A stretch of 64,000 nucleotides of DNA. Source: Hyaloscypha bicolor E. Lineage: Eukaryota; Ascomycota; Leotiomycetes; Helotiales; Hyaloscyphaceae. Location of the stretch: the NCBI RefSeq assembly GCF_002865645.1, contig NW_020194693.1:186001-250000 (forward strand), read 5' to 3'. The notes beneath the pieces were generated by a model. It was given only the letters and a program-made list of their open reading frames with translations. It was not told the origin of the DNA and made no database searches. A program made the translations under genes and the position numbers. Below, one piece after another: positions 33,844-45,522 of this stretch (position 1 is the stretch's first letter; each line of letters opens with the position of its first letter).

Positions 33844-35211
33844 ATGTTGCTTTACTTCTTCATAGCCATGCTGGCAATGGCCTCATCAGCCAGGGCGAGA
33901 TATATGATGTACCTAACAGGGTATGATCTCCTCCTCAATCAAAAAACCCCCGCTCATCATGTTCCCTATTCAGGCAACACCAAAACGTTCCAGAGCTAGA
34001 AATGGTGTCAGAGGTCACGCACGTTGCTATTGCGTTTATGCAATCATCAATTTTCAACCAAAAGGAAGTCTCTGAATGGCCCCTTTTCACCACAGTGAAA
34101 GAAGTCCGTTCCAAATTCGCTGAAGGAACGAAAATCATGATCGCAATCGGAGGCTGGGGCGATACTGGTTTCTCTAAAGCTTCAACGACTGTTAATACCA
34201 GAAGGCTATTTGCGAAGAATGTAAAAGCCATGGTTGATGCAACTGGAGCAGATGGTACGCCATATCCCACCCCCCAGACAATCTTAATTCTAATCACAAC
34301 CAGGCGTTGATATCGATTGGGAATATCCTTGGTATGACTAATGTCCCTTCAAATGCCGTAGATTCTAATTACAAAACAGCGGAAACGGCGAAGACTACAA
34401 GCAGCACACAAGCTACGACAGAAAAGTAAAAGAATTTAAACACTATCCCATGCTCCTTGCCGAAATCCGTTACGCGCTCGGCCGAAACGCAATCATCTCA
34501 GCTGCAGTGCCAGGACTCAGAAGAGATATGTTAGCTTTTACCAAGAAGAGCCTCCCAAAGATCAGCCGCTCGCTGAACTTCTTGAATGTCATGACATACG
34601 ACTTGATGAATCGAAGAGACAATGTGACGAAGCATCACACTGGGGTCGTGGCTTCGTTGGATGCTATCAATGCTTACCTTGAAGCTGGAGTCCCTCCACA
34701 GGGAATAAATCTTGGATTTGCATTCTATGTAAAGTGGTTCAGGACTGATCCAAATGGCGGATGTGAGAAGAATCCTATCGGGTGCAAGACGGTGTTGATG
34801 GAGGATCCAAAGACTGGAGCAGACCTCGGACAATGCGGAGCGTTCGCATGGAACGACAGGGTGCCAAAGGAGCTTGCGTTTTCGTTCAGACTGGCGCAAA
34901 GGGATGGAAAGTATGATGAAGTTGGCGGAGGATTTTACTATTGGGATTCGGAGGAGAATATTTTCTGGACTTGGGATACACCGGAGGCGATTGCGAGAAA
35001 GTTCCCGCTGATTGTTAAGGAGAAGGACTTGGGTGGCGTGTTTGCTTGGGGGCTTGGAGAGGATGGAAGTCAATTCAATCACTTGAATGCGTTGACCGAT
35101 ATGGTCAGAGATTATAGGAGGATTCATCCAGATCCAATAGTCGAGGAAGTACCGGAACCAGTACTGCTTGAACCAGAGAACGATTCTCACGATATCAAGG
35201 ACGAGCTATGA
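33844..35211 (+). CDS. GH18 family chitinase
   Basis: Four exons: 33844-33920, 33974-34254, 34304-34331 (28 nt) and 34380-35211; 405 residues. A signal peptide MLLYFFIAMLAMASSARA starts at the ATG at 33844. YLTGQHQN is formed by the first splice, then come HVAIAFM and KIMIAIGGWGDTGF (substrate-binding strands). The catalytic DxxDxDxE motif, DGVDIDWEYP, is assembled across the tiny third exon, with Glu as the acid/base. LNVMTYDLMNRRD and GGVFAWGLGEDG complete the barrel. No chitin-binding module is visible. The enzyme should hydrolyse chitin or related N-acetylglucosamine polymers outside the cell or in the wall. The acidic tail ends DIKDEL; whether this acts as an HDEL/KDEL-type ER signal is possible but unproven. 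Convergent with the bZIP gene. Confidence 0.94.
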
Positions 35212-35427
35212 GCATATGGTTAGGTTATCTATCGCCATGCTTTTCAGGAAATGGTGTGGATGGAACCAGATGTTCGCCGGTGAAGGTCAGAACTACATGA
35301 TGATTTATTCCATCCCATTTGACCATGATTTTAATGACCCCCCAGAACTACACAGGCAGTAAATGCTCAAGCATGAAGAATATATGCAATTCCACCTTCA
35401 ACTCCCACCACATAGCTCCAACCTTTT

Positions 35428-36735
35428 CTACGCTGATCCTAGCACATCCTCACCCCTCAAAGTTGCCTCAACAACCTCCCAAAACCTAGCCTCATCCATC
35501 ACAGCACCAAACGCAAAACAATTAACCAGCTTCGCTAGCCCCTTCTTCAACTTTGCCAAGAACCCTTCATTCCCTTCGCCTTGCCCACCACCTTCCACCA
35601 ATGCACTAACACCCAGTCTCCCCATGAGCAAGAACCACGCTTGCACTGGCGTGATTTCCCAGTCGCCTTTTGGCAAGCTTTGCGACATAGCGTAGAGCTG
35701 CTTTAATTCTGGGCTTGGAGCTCTCCATTCAACTTTTTGTGTGGGGGAAGTGTTGGATGTGAGCGGTGGATCATTGAAAGAGGAGAAAACCGGAGGCGGG
35801 GCGTGCGAATAGAGAAGTGTGGAGGCCATCATTTCGTGGCCTGAAGGGGAGCCTTTGGGATCGAAGGTTTGGTCGTGGGCGTGAAAGTGCGTTCGGCATG
35901 GGTGTTCGAGTCTGTGAGGAATATCAGCTGAGTCGAAGTTCAAGAAAGGGTACAACGAGAGAGTGTGACGAACGCTAGGATGAAGTTTATTGCTATTGTT
36001 GAGAGGTTTTGGAGAACTTCCTGTGATATTGGGGCTGTCGCTTCGTCTGGAAGTTTGGGGAGAGCCTTGGAAAGCGCTGGATTGAGGCTTGGGAAGCTAG
36101 ACGGAGGCATTGGCTCGGAAGAAGCGACTGGCACGTAAGGATTTGGAGGGAGGTCGAAGATTTCGGGAGAGGTCAAGAATATATCACTGTCCGGGGCGAA
36201 GTTGGTAGGTGGGGTAATTTGAAGACAGCTGGCATCGATCATTTCGTCGAATGTCATGCTCACAAGGCTATGGCTGGACGAATTATTGGATTGCCATTGT
36301 GAGTTTTGCGGAGAGCCTGAGATACTAAAGTTGCCTTGGGGATATTGTTCTGTTAGATTCGGTGCAGTGGCGGGTTCGGAGTTTTGTTCAGACACACTTC
36401 TGGTGACAGGCGCTATATTTAAGATCGGGATGCTTGAGCTTTGAAGTGTCGCTTTGATGGCTTCATTCTCGTGTTTGAAGAGCACAGACTGGGTTTCTGC
36501 TTGGGCTATCATCTCGCGGAGGTTGATCACATCCTGCTCTAGATGTTTGACATGGTTCTCTTTCCTTTCTCGGTGTTCTCTATGTCTTGTTAATAATACT
36601 ACAGGTTGGAGCCCCAAGACTTAAACTCTTGTTCGACTGGGAGACTGACATTTGAGCCTTTCTTACTTGAGCTCGTCGGCGTTGCTTCTGTGTTAAAGTA
36701 GGCGAATCTCCTTCATCTACGGAATTGCCTGTCAT
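35428..36735 (-). CDS. bZIP transcription factor
   Basis: Three exons on the minus strand: 36650-36735, 35974-36579 and 35428-35911; 391 residues. Splicing after ...RRRAQVRKAQ joins EHRERKENHVKHLE, rebuilding a basic region of normal spacing, followed by a leucine-zipper-like heptad helix through INLREMIAQAETQ. The middle is Ser/Pro/Asn-rich. The C-terminal region AINFILALEHPCRTHFHAHDQ spans intron 2 and is shared with a group of fungal bZIP proteins. Donors are gtcagt and gttcgt, not ideal, but chosen because they keep both phase and motif. A nuclear DNA-binding regulator with unknown targets. It converges on the chitinase gene with about 215 bp between stops. Confidence 0.85.
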
Positions 36736-37510
36736 CCCTGTCAGTCAATGAACGAAAGTCCAAGATAGATTGTCTCAGCCAAATTTCGGCGAATGGGGGC
36801 CACTAGACAAACTTCTTTAGCTGCCCTGCAGGAATGCTACGGGGGACAGGACGAAGAAAATGTAGATAAGGGCTCTGCTCAAATTGCCACAAATGAAGAA
36901 TCTTAATTACCATTTCCGGGGGTCGTTACGTTGGGCATAAACTTGACTGTCCTGGACGATACTTTATCGATTGAGCGCTGCCAGAAGGAGCCGAAGGAGC
37001 CGGAACTTTCTTCAGTCATGGTGGTTGGGTGCTATCCGAATTCCAAATTGATTCCAAAGGATCTCATTCGAGTACAAGGACTGACGTTCTCAATCCGTAA
37101 TAAGCATCACCTGACTGGACAGATGCCGGTGTGAAACATAAAAGAACAACCACGAGAAGCCAAATGCAGCGGACTGTGGATCTTTCGTATCAAGCAGAGT
37201 CGTGCATTGAACCAGGAAGCTTCATTCAATTACATGGTGGTGTTGTTGCTATCTCTGGCCAACTGAGATGCGATCAATGAAGGTGAGAAAGCCAACAGTA
37301 TTATGTGAGGTGAGGAATCAAATTCCCTAATCGAGACTAGCTTAATGTCACGTGATCCAGGGGTTGTTTTAGATCAATCAATGATGTTCATTTATTTTTG
37401 CGAAGAGTCCTAGTGGCTTCGCGACGGGTATCATGGAGTCCGCAGGATCTTCTAAGATCTTCCCAAACAATAGGTAGAGGCTATATCGTCTGGGGGTATG
37501 CGCTGAAGCT
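36736..37510. other. Intergenic, upstream of bZIP and downstream of FMP32-like gene
   Basis: Both flanking genes are on the minus strand, so this should hold the bZIP promoter and the FMP32-like 3' end. A plus-strand frame at 36931-37134 has no conserved feature and is not annotated. No repeats were seen. Confidence 0.45.
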
Positions 37511-38838
37511 TCAATTTGCAGCTAAAATCTCTGCCGCGCCTTGAGCTGGTAAATCTTCAACTCTTTCGTCGACCTTCATTCCTGCCTCCTTCTTCTTCTT
37601 AACTTCATCCTCATGGGATTTGTAGCTGGCATAACGCAGCGAAGTCAGGACCATGAAGGCCATGAAAAGGATGCCCATCACGGATCTCCTTGTCAGCACC
37701 CATCTTAGACCTTCGACCTCGGATTTACTGTCGCTGTTGAGCATGACAGTAATCTTGTAATTCAGCTCTTGGATCTGTAATAGTGTGAGCTGGATGATAT
37801 TTGAAAAGGGGACACCACATACCTTGCTCTCCATCGCCCTCTGTTCCATTCTCACATCCATCTTTCGATCATCAAACATCCCTTTTAGCTCGTCTTTAAG
37901 AGCAAGAAGCTCCTGGGTCATCTTCTGGTTCAAAATATCGACTTCATGCTGCAAGAGTGTGCGTTCCCGGCGCATAGTCTCCTCAGTCTTCTTGCGACTA
38001 TTCGATATTTCTGTCTTCAGCTCAGAACATGCTGCTCGGAAGAGATATGTTTCCTAATGTCATCAGCCACAGTTCCTGCATTATAAAGCAATGGCCAACT
38101 CACATTCTCGACGTCGCTCTTACTGACTAGACCTGCTTTCGCGACGTCGAGGTTAAGCGCCAGTAATCCTCTCACAGCCTTCATAGCCGTGATACTTTGC
38201 GCCTCTGTAAACCCTCCAGCCTCGACCTGCTGTACTAATGTATAGGTATCGAAATGATGAACATATGGTGGCGTCTGCAGATGCGGCGGTTTTGCTGCAT
38301 TTCTTTCCTCTGCAGTTTCAGGCGGTGGCATCTGTAATATCGTTTCGAGCGGTGGTAAAACATCCTTCATGTTTGAAGCAGCTGTTTGTAGTGGCGTTGG
38401 TTCGTCCACACTTAGTTTCTCATCAACAGGCGCGCCGTCATCTCCAGGCAATCTAGCAGCTGCCTGTGTCTCCTCTGACAATGGCGCAGACGAGGAGGGT
38501 TCCCTGCCCAAGTTCCCGTCATCTTCATCTTCGGCCGTTGTGTCCTGCAATTTCTTTCCTGCTTCTTTGCCTCTGTCACTCTCTTGCCCATCCTCCTCGG
38601 GCGTGAAAACCTTCAGGCTATCTTCAGCGTCTCCATGGTGAAGAAAAGGTTCCACAGCTTTGCCATGTCGCTGGACAAATCGTTGCCCCTTCCTCCCTGT
38701 CGTTAAGAAGCTTCTCGTTTTCAAGCATTGCTGTTGAGGACGTCGTGCGCGTAACCGTACAGTATTTGTCGCAGGTTCACTGACCCGAATTGAGCGAAAT
38801 AAATGCGGATACAGGAAGGTAAGCCGTGTCGTTGACAT
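37511..38838 (-). CDS. FMP32: Mitochondrial coiled-coil protein, FMP32 / MCUR1 (CCDC90) family
   Basis: Three exons on the minus strand: 38104-38838, 37823-38053 and 37511-37774; 409 residues. The ATG at 38838 starts STTRLTFLYPHLFRSIRV, a basic, acid-poor mitochondrial presequence. An acidic low-complexity stretch follows. The conserved domain begins about residue 195: HFDTYTLVQQVEAGGFTEAQSITAMKAVRGLL, KSDVENETYLFRAACSELKTEI (junction formed by intron 1), a long coiled coil, and one C-terminal transmembrane helix (SVMGILFMAFMVLTSLRYA). This is the DUF1640/CCDC90 architecture. Yeast FMP32 acts in inner-membrane respiratory assembly and animal MCUR1 regulates calcium uptake; the role here is by analogy. 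Confidence 0.88.
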
Positions 38839-39030
38839 GACTTCGGGGTTGGGGAGTGCTGACAAAAGTTTGAGATTTCCTGGTTATCGGGCATTCGATA
38901 GAGACATCCTGCCACGTGAATGCACCCCTGTCGCAAAAATCCAGCCTCGTCCGGAAGGCTGAGCAAGCCAATGTTCACGACGAAAGAGCGATTTCTTGAT
39001 GGGTATTTGAGCTGATATTTTCAGTGATGT

Positions 39031-41433
39031 CTATGATAGAAGTCCGAATAACAGACTTGTCCTTTTCCAATATTCTTTTGCAACTTGTTGAAGCCTCTTC
39101 CGTGACCCTGGGTCAAGATCTAACTTTGAATGTATGGTCGCCTCTAAAACTTTTAGTTCATCCTCAGCAGCTAGTTCCGACAGGTCAAGAGCAGATTGTA
39201 GAACAAGAACATCAAATAAGGTCTGTTTCAGTACCTCCTTGGTGTTGTCGTGCTCAATGACTGTGGGAATGTGCTCTTGCTCGATGGGCCTGTCCTGGTG
39301 CTCTTCGTCAACTTCCCCGTTTGTTGCATTGCCATTGACCTGAGTTGAATCCTTCCCCTCTTGTACTTTCAGGGCTGCAGTCCACCGTTGGCCCAATTCC
39401 GCACGTAGATTCCGTTTCAACACCCGAATCGCTCTTGGACTCCATAGATCCGCACCAGCTTTCGCCATATCTAAAAGAAGACAGTGCAGAAATTTGAAAG
39501 TGCTAGGAGAAGGCTGCACTGGGAGCTCTGGATCGCCTTCCCATAACGCTCTTCCGGCAACGCTCTTCCTGGTAAATGTCCCATCCAAAACTTTGAGCGA
39601 TGCCCATGAGGTTGTTTTTGCAAGCCTTTCGTGTAAGGCGGGGACCAGTGAGAGACCGAATGTCTGCAACGAAACGTTTTTGGGAAGTTCTGAACGAATG
39701 TCTCGGATTATGCGAAGAACATAAACAGATATTTGCCCAACATAATCGCTGTCTTTGTAAGCTGCAATTAAAGAGGCCATCTTCTCGTGGAGAGCTGTAT
39801 AAGCCTTGCTTAAACTCTCATCCAAATGGTTCTGCAACATTTGTGGATCTTCGGTGCTCAGCAAAGCATTTCTTGATTCCAAGCTCAGATCATCCTCGAT
39901 ATCTTCCAGATCATCGTCCCATCTTTGTTTCTTCAGCTGCTCTAGGACAACAATAATCTCGTCCACGAGATGTCGCCATGTCTGATACCCTCGGAATGCT
40001 CTTGATACAGCATCGTTTCTGCCATGAGTGCGGGCCAGAACGCCCTGCTTAAAGAGGGCCGCTCCGTTACTGATATCCATTTCCAGCATGGTATCGTCCC
40101 ATAAGCTTTCGTGCTTGTCGGTGATACCTTTCGTCCACGAGCCTAACGTCGCCTCAATTTCCGTGGTGACGAGATGTAATTTGCTGACCCTTGATTCAAG
40201 TAGCTGTACCATGCGATCATTTATCACTTGCCTCAGCCCATCTAGGAACACCGAAGGATCAAATCCCTTTGCCTTGCCTCCTTCCTTGATCCAAATCTCA
40301 AGAATTTCCGTCCGAAGGTCTACGACCGTCTTGAACTCGGCCATCCGTTCCAGAACTTTTGTCAGTCCGTCTAACGCAACCTCCGACGCCTTTTTGGCCC
40401 ATCCCTTGAGCATGGATACGGCGTATTCTCCCTCTATATCATCGTGTCGGATATAGGGAATGAAGAACAGGATCTCATCCCCAAACCATTTCTCGCAGAC
40501 ATCTAGTCGCAAGCCCTCCAAATCCCGAAGGGCCTCGTCTTTAAGCAAGGGCTTCGTCTTCAAGCCTGCGAGTGCTTCCGAAAGTCGTCGAGGAACCAAT
40601 GCTTGTACATCAAGCATCGTCTTGGTGTAGAGCTCCAAAGATCTCAAGATTGCTTGGCTATCTTGTCTGGGGTCTGCGGTAGGTTCAAGGGTCAGAGCGA
40701 GAGCGTCACCCCGCACACGTAAGAAATACCACAGCACGTCTTTTGCTCCAGAGCTATTAGCCAGGCTGTATGCAGAAAGTGCTTGGATGAGGCTGGTCCT
40801 CTGACTGTCTGCAACAGTTTTCTCAAGTGTCCTTTTGATCGCTCCGGATAGTCTTCTTCGCAGGGAATCCAGTTTTCTCTTGACATCTTCCACCGATGCC
40901 TTTACGTCTGCGCTTCTTCGTGATGCTGATTCAAGGACACTCTTCATCAACAAACGGCTGAGCACGAGGACCTTCGCAGCCAGCACAAGATTCTTCCCTC
41001 TCCCATCTGACGATTCGGCATGACCATCCACGTTCTTCCTCAAAAGTTTTCCAGCAACAACTCCACACATGTCCAGAACTTTCATTCTGGCCGACCACCC
41101 CATTTCTTCCGCATCCTTGCCCCCCCTCGTCTTGTCTTGCATCTTCCCCAGACCGCTTGCCATTCCCCCAATGACACCCCTCCCACAACCTTTACCAACT
41201 CTCCCGAGTTTGTCCTCAACATCGCCAATGTCCTCCCTCATCTGCAGAATCATCTCTGCTGTTCCCAGCAACTGTCTGTAGCTTCCGCCTACAAGGGTTC
41301 GCAATCGTGCATTCTTCTCATCAAGTTCGGCCGTAAGACTTCGGTGAAACTGTCGGACTTGCGGGAGAGGATATCTGAATGCTTCCGCAGCGGTGGTGCA
41401 CGTAGTGGGATCGAGATTCTTGTTCGCTGCCAT
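39031..41433 (-). CDS. COG1: Conserved oligomeric Golgi complex subunit 1
   Basis: A single 800-codon exon on the minus strand. The N-terminus has the COG1/VPS51-type helical block: FRYPLPQVRQFHRSLTAELDEKNARLRTLVGGSYRQLLGTAEMILQMREDIGDVEDKLGRV, the segment that packs in the tether core. The remainder is almost wholly alpha-helical and weakly conserved, as expected of long rod tether subunits. Known role: part of the eight-subunit COG tether for retrograde vesicles within the Golgi, which keeps glycosylation enzymes in place. The start ATG at 41433 is the first in frame. The identification rests mainly on the first 100 residues. Confidence 0.86.
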   Translation of the reverse strand: MAANKNLDPTTCTTAAEAFRYPLPQVRQFHRSLTAELDEKNARLRTLVGGSYRQLLGTAEMILQMREDIGDVEDKLGRVGKGCGRGVIGGMASGLGKMQDKTRGGKDAEEMGWSARMKVLDMCGVVAGKLLRKNVDGHAESSDGRGKNLVLAAKVLVLSRLLMKSVLESASRRSADVKASVEDVKRKLDSLRRRLSGAIKRTLEKTVADSQRTSLIQALSAYSLANSSGAKDVLWYFLRVRGDALALTLEPTADPRQDSQAILRSLELYTKTMLDVQALVPRRLSEALAGLKTKPLLKDEALRDLEGLRLDVCEKWFGDEILFFIPYIRHDDIEGEYAVSMLKGWAKKASEVALDGLTKVLERMAEFKTVVDLRTEILEIWIKEGGKAKGFDPSVFLDGLRQVINDRMVQLLESRVSKLHLVTTEIEATLGSWTKGITDKHESLWDDTMLEMDISNGAALFKQGVLARTHGRNDAVSRAFRGYQTWRHLVDEIIVVLEQLKKQRWDDDLEDIEDDLSLESRNALLSTEDPQMLQNHLDESLSKAYTALHEKMASLIAAYKDSDYVGQISVYVLRIIRDIRSELPKNVSLQTFGLSLVPALHERLAKTTSWASLKVLDGTFTRKSVAGRALWEGDPELPVQPSPSTFKFLHCLLLDMAKAGADLWSPRAIRVLKRNLRAELGQRWTAALKVQEGKDSTQVNGNATNGEVDEEHQDRPIEQEHIPTVIEHDNTKEVLKQTLFDVLVLQSALDLSELAAEDELKVLEATIHSKLDLDPGSRKRLQQVAKEYWKRTSLLFGLLS

Positions 41434-42140
41434 GTTGGCAATTTATTGGGTTCGTACAAGGGACATCGACGGCGAGCAGATGAGCCCCAGTCAAGACTGT
41501 GCGCCAAGCAGATTCTTCAGGTAATGCCTTGTCATCCAGTCCCAATTCGCCGCCGTATGGTTTCTCTCATGGCTGTGTTGTGTGGTAAGTTGGTGGGGAT
41601 GTTCGAATCTTGAATTGAAGCCACGAATTCTATCTGTGCGCAGCCTTCCTCGCGAGGCTCGGAAACCGCTCCTCCTACAACATCATCCAACCCACAAAAT
41701 ATCATGAAATAGGCAATAAAACTCGAAAAATTGCTGAAAAACAAGTCTCATCTGATTGGCTGTCTGAAATTCTGAAATCATGCCCTGAATCTTCACCCGT
41801 GGTTCACTTGTGCTCACGTGATTCTCCAGAGATTAGGTTGGGCGCGAATGGCCTCGGCATTCATTCCAACCTCCTCCCTCGGCCATTTTCTTCAGGAATC
41901 ACCAACAATGGATGATCGGGCTTCAGCTATGTCGTCCCGCGATCGATATGAGCTTGAAGTAACGCACTTGATTGTGACAAGGGCTTGGAATTCACCAATC
42001 AAAGGTTGCGGATAATTCTAACCATTTCTCAGCCGCTGTGCTGAGCACAGAGTCGAAGTTCAGAAACGGGACTCCCCAGCTTCCTCGTCTATCAAGTTGC
42101 TAATAAGGAGAGCAAATCTGAGGGCTCTAGAAGTCTTTCG
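41434..42140. other. Intergenic, COG1 promoter side
   Basis: Holds the COG1 upstream region and an AT-rich stretch near 41690-41790. A plus-strand frame at 41818-42015 has no recognisable feature. A short palindromic segment (gctgtgctgagcacag, 42032-42047) is noted without interpretation. Confidence 0.4.
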
Positions 42141-42175
42141 CTAATGCCTCTTCATCATCTGAGGTCTTCGATGCC

Positions 42176-44290
42176 ATGACGAACCTTCTCATTCGCACAC
42201 GCGCATGTAGCGGATTCATCTTCTTGAAGAGATGCACTTCTACCCTCACCCAATCGAGAAATACTTTCGAGTACGAATTGCTGGATGTCAACACAAAAGA
42301 GATCCGATTGCTCATAGTCTTACCGTTTCGTCCGAATGCACCAGGAGTATTGCATTGCTTGTTGAGACATCGACCATTGACTGCCGATTGGAACACCACG
42401 CACTCTCCTACGCTTGGAAGGACACCAGCCTCGAAATGAGTGATGGAGGAGAGGAAATCGTGGTCAATGACTTCCGGATGGTTGTTTGACAGGAATCTAG
42501 CTGCAGCTTTGAGAGCTGACAGTCCCATGAATTCTGCAGCATACGATTGTGGGTAGCTGTTTTGTGTATCGATCAAGATGACACTACCTAATGGAACACT
42601 CAAATCTTGCGAATGCGTGATATCTATGCGCAAACTTTGTTGGTGACAGTCTGGCTTGGACCAGAACGAGACGAGATTTCTCGAGCTTTGGAATTCATCC
42701 GCGAGATCTCTGAGGAGTCCAGGGAGTTAGAAGGGCGGGTGAAGTCTGGTGGTAGCGCTTTGGTCAGAGACTCGTCATTGTTCGTGAGTGTCCTGAATAA
42801 CCGTCTGATGCGCAGGATGGACTCACAGGAGTGGCGGCATTCCATAAACTTCTGCAACGCGCCTGGTGGCTGGTGGAAGCGGGTGGTAAGGGCAAAGGGG
42901 TTTCTTTGTTCTCGATTTCTGAAATACTCTCTCCTCATCTCATGCACTCCCAACACACCAAAAAAAAGTTCAGTTTTACCAACTTTGCTAAATCGCATTC
43001 CTTAGACCGTCTAAAATAAGAGGATGCTGACTCCGCCGTCATCCAGTGGATTGTCCAGGAAACAGTGGCTGCGAAACGACTAATGTTCTTTTGCGAGTCG
43101 CAAACTCTGGACCCGCAAGATTTAGCTCAATTTCTCGACGCTCTCTCAAAATCTGCGGCCATATATATGCCTCGCCTTTCTCTGATCGAGGGAAATGTGC
43201 TTGACTACGACACAATTTCTCTCGCCCGAGCCTATCTTCGACCAACAACCGGGTGTACCATTCCCTTCACCAGCACTTTATCGAACCGGAATGGCTCTCT
43301 GTACGGACACCCGATACAAAATATTTGCAGTACTTAATCTGGCTTATGACAGTGCCAAGATTGTTCCCAGTCCAAACTATACATTGTCTGTCGATGAAGT
43401 ATATAAGCAGCTGGTCGTGTCCCTAATCAAGGAAAGTGGGCGTTTTGATGTTCTCAGTCTTGCGAACCTACCTGTCTATCCTCGACAACTAGACATGCCC
43501 GTCCCCTCCTGGGTCCGACTGGACTTTCAGAGTCACCAGCACTGTCAACTCGCGCATAGTAGCTGAGAGAAAAGTTTAGGCAGATAAAGGGTCTGCAGCC
43601 GTTGCTAGCTCCTCTGATGACAACAACACATTAATAGCCAGAGGCTTTATAGTCGACACGATTGATGGTTTGGAAATGTGCTCAGGCAGAGTCAAACAAA
43701 CTATCTCAGATCCAGAACTACACCAATCCAAGTCCCACAAAAGTAGATATAATGGCGTTGAGACCCTCAATGTCACCTCTCGATCAATGCTTACAAATCG
43801 CCCACTCCCCCCGAGCGATTGGTTTCCCGTTTCTCTGTCATTGTTCCTACAACAATGTCGCGAGTTACCCAAAGAGCTCATCTCCTCCACCCATACTGCC
43901 GCCTCGAAATATCCTGCTTTTGAAGAATGATACATAAATAGTCACAGTATCATCGTTGCCGGCCGAACGATCAACGAATAGGTCAACGATCTCTCACTCC
44001 CTGGGTTTAAGCCTATCACTACCACCTATAATCCTTTTCGTGGTGCCGATTTCTCCGACCTCAATCTGGCCTCTCACCCGCAGTCTTAGCGCTTCTTCAC
44101 TACAATGAGTGGATATGCCGGTTGAGGTCCAAGTACTTTCCAACCGGGTGACAAAGTTGTTCACATTTTTGGCTATGCTAGCCCTTTAGTTTTGCGTCTG
44201 GTTGGGTCACACTATGAGCTTGTCATAGAGTGTTATGTACATGGGATCATTCACGGTGAAGTAATGCGGGGTCCGTTGAAGAAATATTGA
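42176..44290 (+). pseudogene. HET-domain (heterokaryon incompatibility) protein pseudogene
   Basis: Plus-strand traces run in family order: EYELLDVNTKEIRLL near 42275-42315, ALSYAWKD near 42400 in another frame, VAVLCIDQDD (42551-42582), then RMRDIYAQ and VWLG. These are the hallmark blocks of the HET domain. Further on are FFCESQTLDPQD, YKIFAVLNLAYD, LSLANL, LIARGFIVDTIDG and the C-terminal FQPGDKVVHIFGYASPLVLRL...ECYVHGI, ending at the TGA at 44288. Between them are a frameshift at about 42380-42400, in-frame TGA at 42487 and 42517, TAA at 42589, and further frame changes near 42830, 43195 and 43570. The intact family controls cell death upon non-self fusion. This copy cannot make a full protein. 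The start is uncertain. Confidence 0.85.
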
Positions 44291-44501
44291 GATGGCGGTG
44301 GATTTTGAGATCAGATGAAATGAATCAGTCAGATAGTCGATTGAGCTAGTACTCAGATCAATCTAACATAAAGCCGTGAGGACGCCCGAGACCTGTCGAA
44401 CACAACAGGCTGGCCCTGTTTATCACAGTAGTTTGCATTTCAGGAGAGCTGGGAAGAGCAAATATGAATAGCAGGTCACCACTACTCCAATCCAACAACT
44501 G

Positions 44502-45522
44502 TCAAGCTTCCGAAACAGGGGGATAGTCTCGTTCATCCTCGTCTTCCTCCTTAGGCTTGTGCTCTTCCATCTCATCCCCTTGCCCCTCCTGCTCGTCTTC
44601 CTCATTTTTGTCCTTACTGTGTATGTTCCTCAAATGTTTTGTCAAGTTGTCCTTGCGTGGGAAGGGTTTTCTGTTCCTTGCTCGGCACTTGGCGTGTGGA
44701 CAATAATATTGCTCACTTCGCTTTTCATGTCGGTCCTTTCCATGACGAACGAGGTCTTGCTTTCTGCTGAAAAATCTCTTGCAGATAGAGCACTGGAGAT
44801 CTTTGATATGGTATTTGGCGTGTTTCCTAGCGAACGAGGAACTCTCCGATTAGCGTTCTTGAAGTTGTGATCTATTTAAAGGTCAGATGTCAAAAAACGA
44901 CTCACGTGAAATCGCACATTCGTGGAAATAATTTGTTAGGACAATGGGGACAAGTGTAGTTCCCTGTTCCCGTTTTTGGCGATGGTTGAAAGCCAGGGGT
45001 GGCTGGGGAAGGTTCTGAATATGAAGAGGAGTGGACCGTTGTTGGGGTATCAGTCATTGATGGTGTGGCAATCTCCAGTTCCTTCTTTTCGTCGTCTTGA
45101 GTGTAGAGAGATCTTCCATTTACATTGATGCCGACCTTCGAAATGCGGTCGGATTGTGACAAGTCTTCGATATCCCCTCCCTCGTCGATGCTCATTGCGT
45201 CGTCATCAGAATTACGTTCTTCGTTGGCGATTTGGCTTTGTCGATCTTCTTCCTCTGACATCATCACTGTCAAGTCATTGGGAATGTACACTACCTCTGG
45301 GGACAATGGTTGTTTCATGTGCGGTTGTGTAGGGGAAGTCGTTTCAAGAGCATCCTCAAGTAACGGCAAGGGTCCGGACTTGATGGTTTCTTCATCAGTT
45401 GATTCGAAGTCGCAGTTCATAAATGAGAGCAACCAGTCGTCTATTGCCCACTGCGGCTCCATCATTGTCGATGGAACAGAAGCTGCTAGATCAGACGAGA
45501 TCTTCACCATACTATTTCCCAT
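44502..45522 (-). CDS. C2H2 zinc-finger protein
   Basis: Two exons on the minus strand, 44906-45522 and 44502-44826, with a 79-bp intron whose splice (CDFT|KHAKYH) closes the first finger; 313 residues. The ATG at 45522 has a strong context (gccatggg). The N-terminal 180 residues are acidic and Ser/Thr/Pro-rich. Three fingers follow: CPHCPNKLFPRMCDFTKHAKYH, CSICKRFFSRKQDLVRHGKDRH and a CPHAKC...NLTKHLRNIH unit. The tail is very acidic (EEDEQEGQGDEMEEHKPKEEDEDE). Probably a nuclear regulator. The same frame stays open upstream to a TGA at 45672 and includes CGTTFKHHANL, so an unseen upstream exon with another finger is possible. Confidence 0.72.

Noticed and set aside
36931..37134. A 67-codon plus-strand frame upstream of the bZIP gene
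   Set aside because: Short, no motif, and located in the likely bZIP promoter.
42127..42633. A 168-codon minus-strand frame within the HET region
   Set aside because: It is antisense to the HET-domain traces and has no motif of its own. The plus strand explains the conservation.
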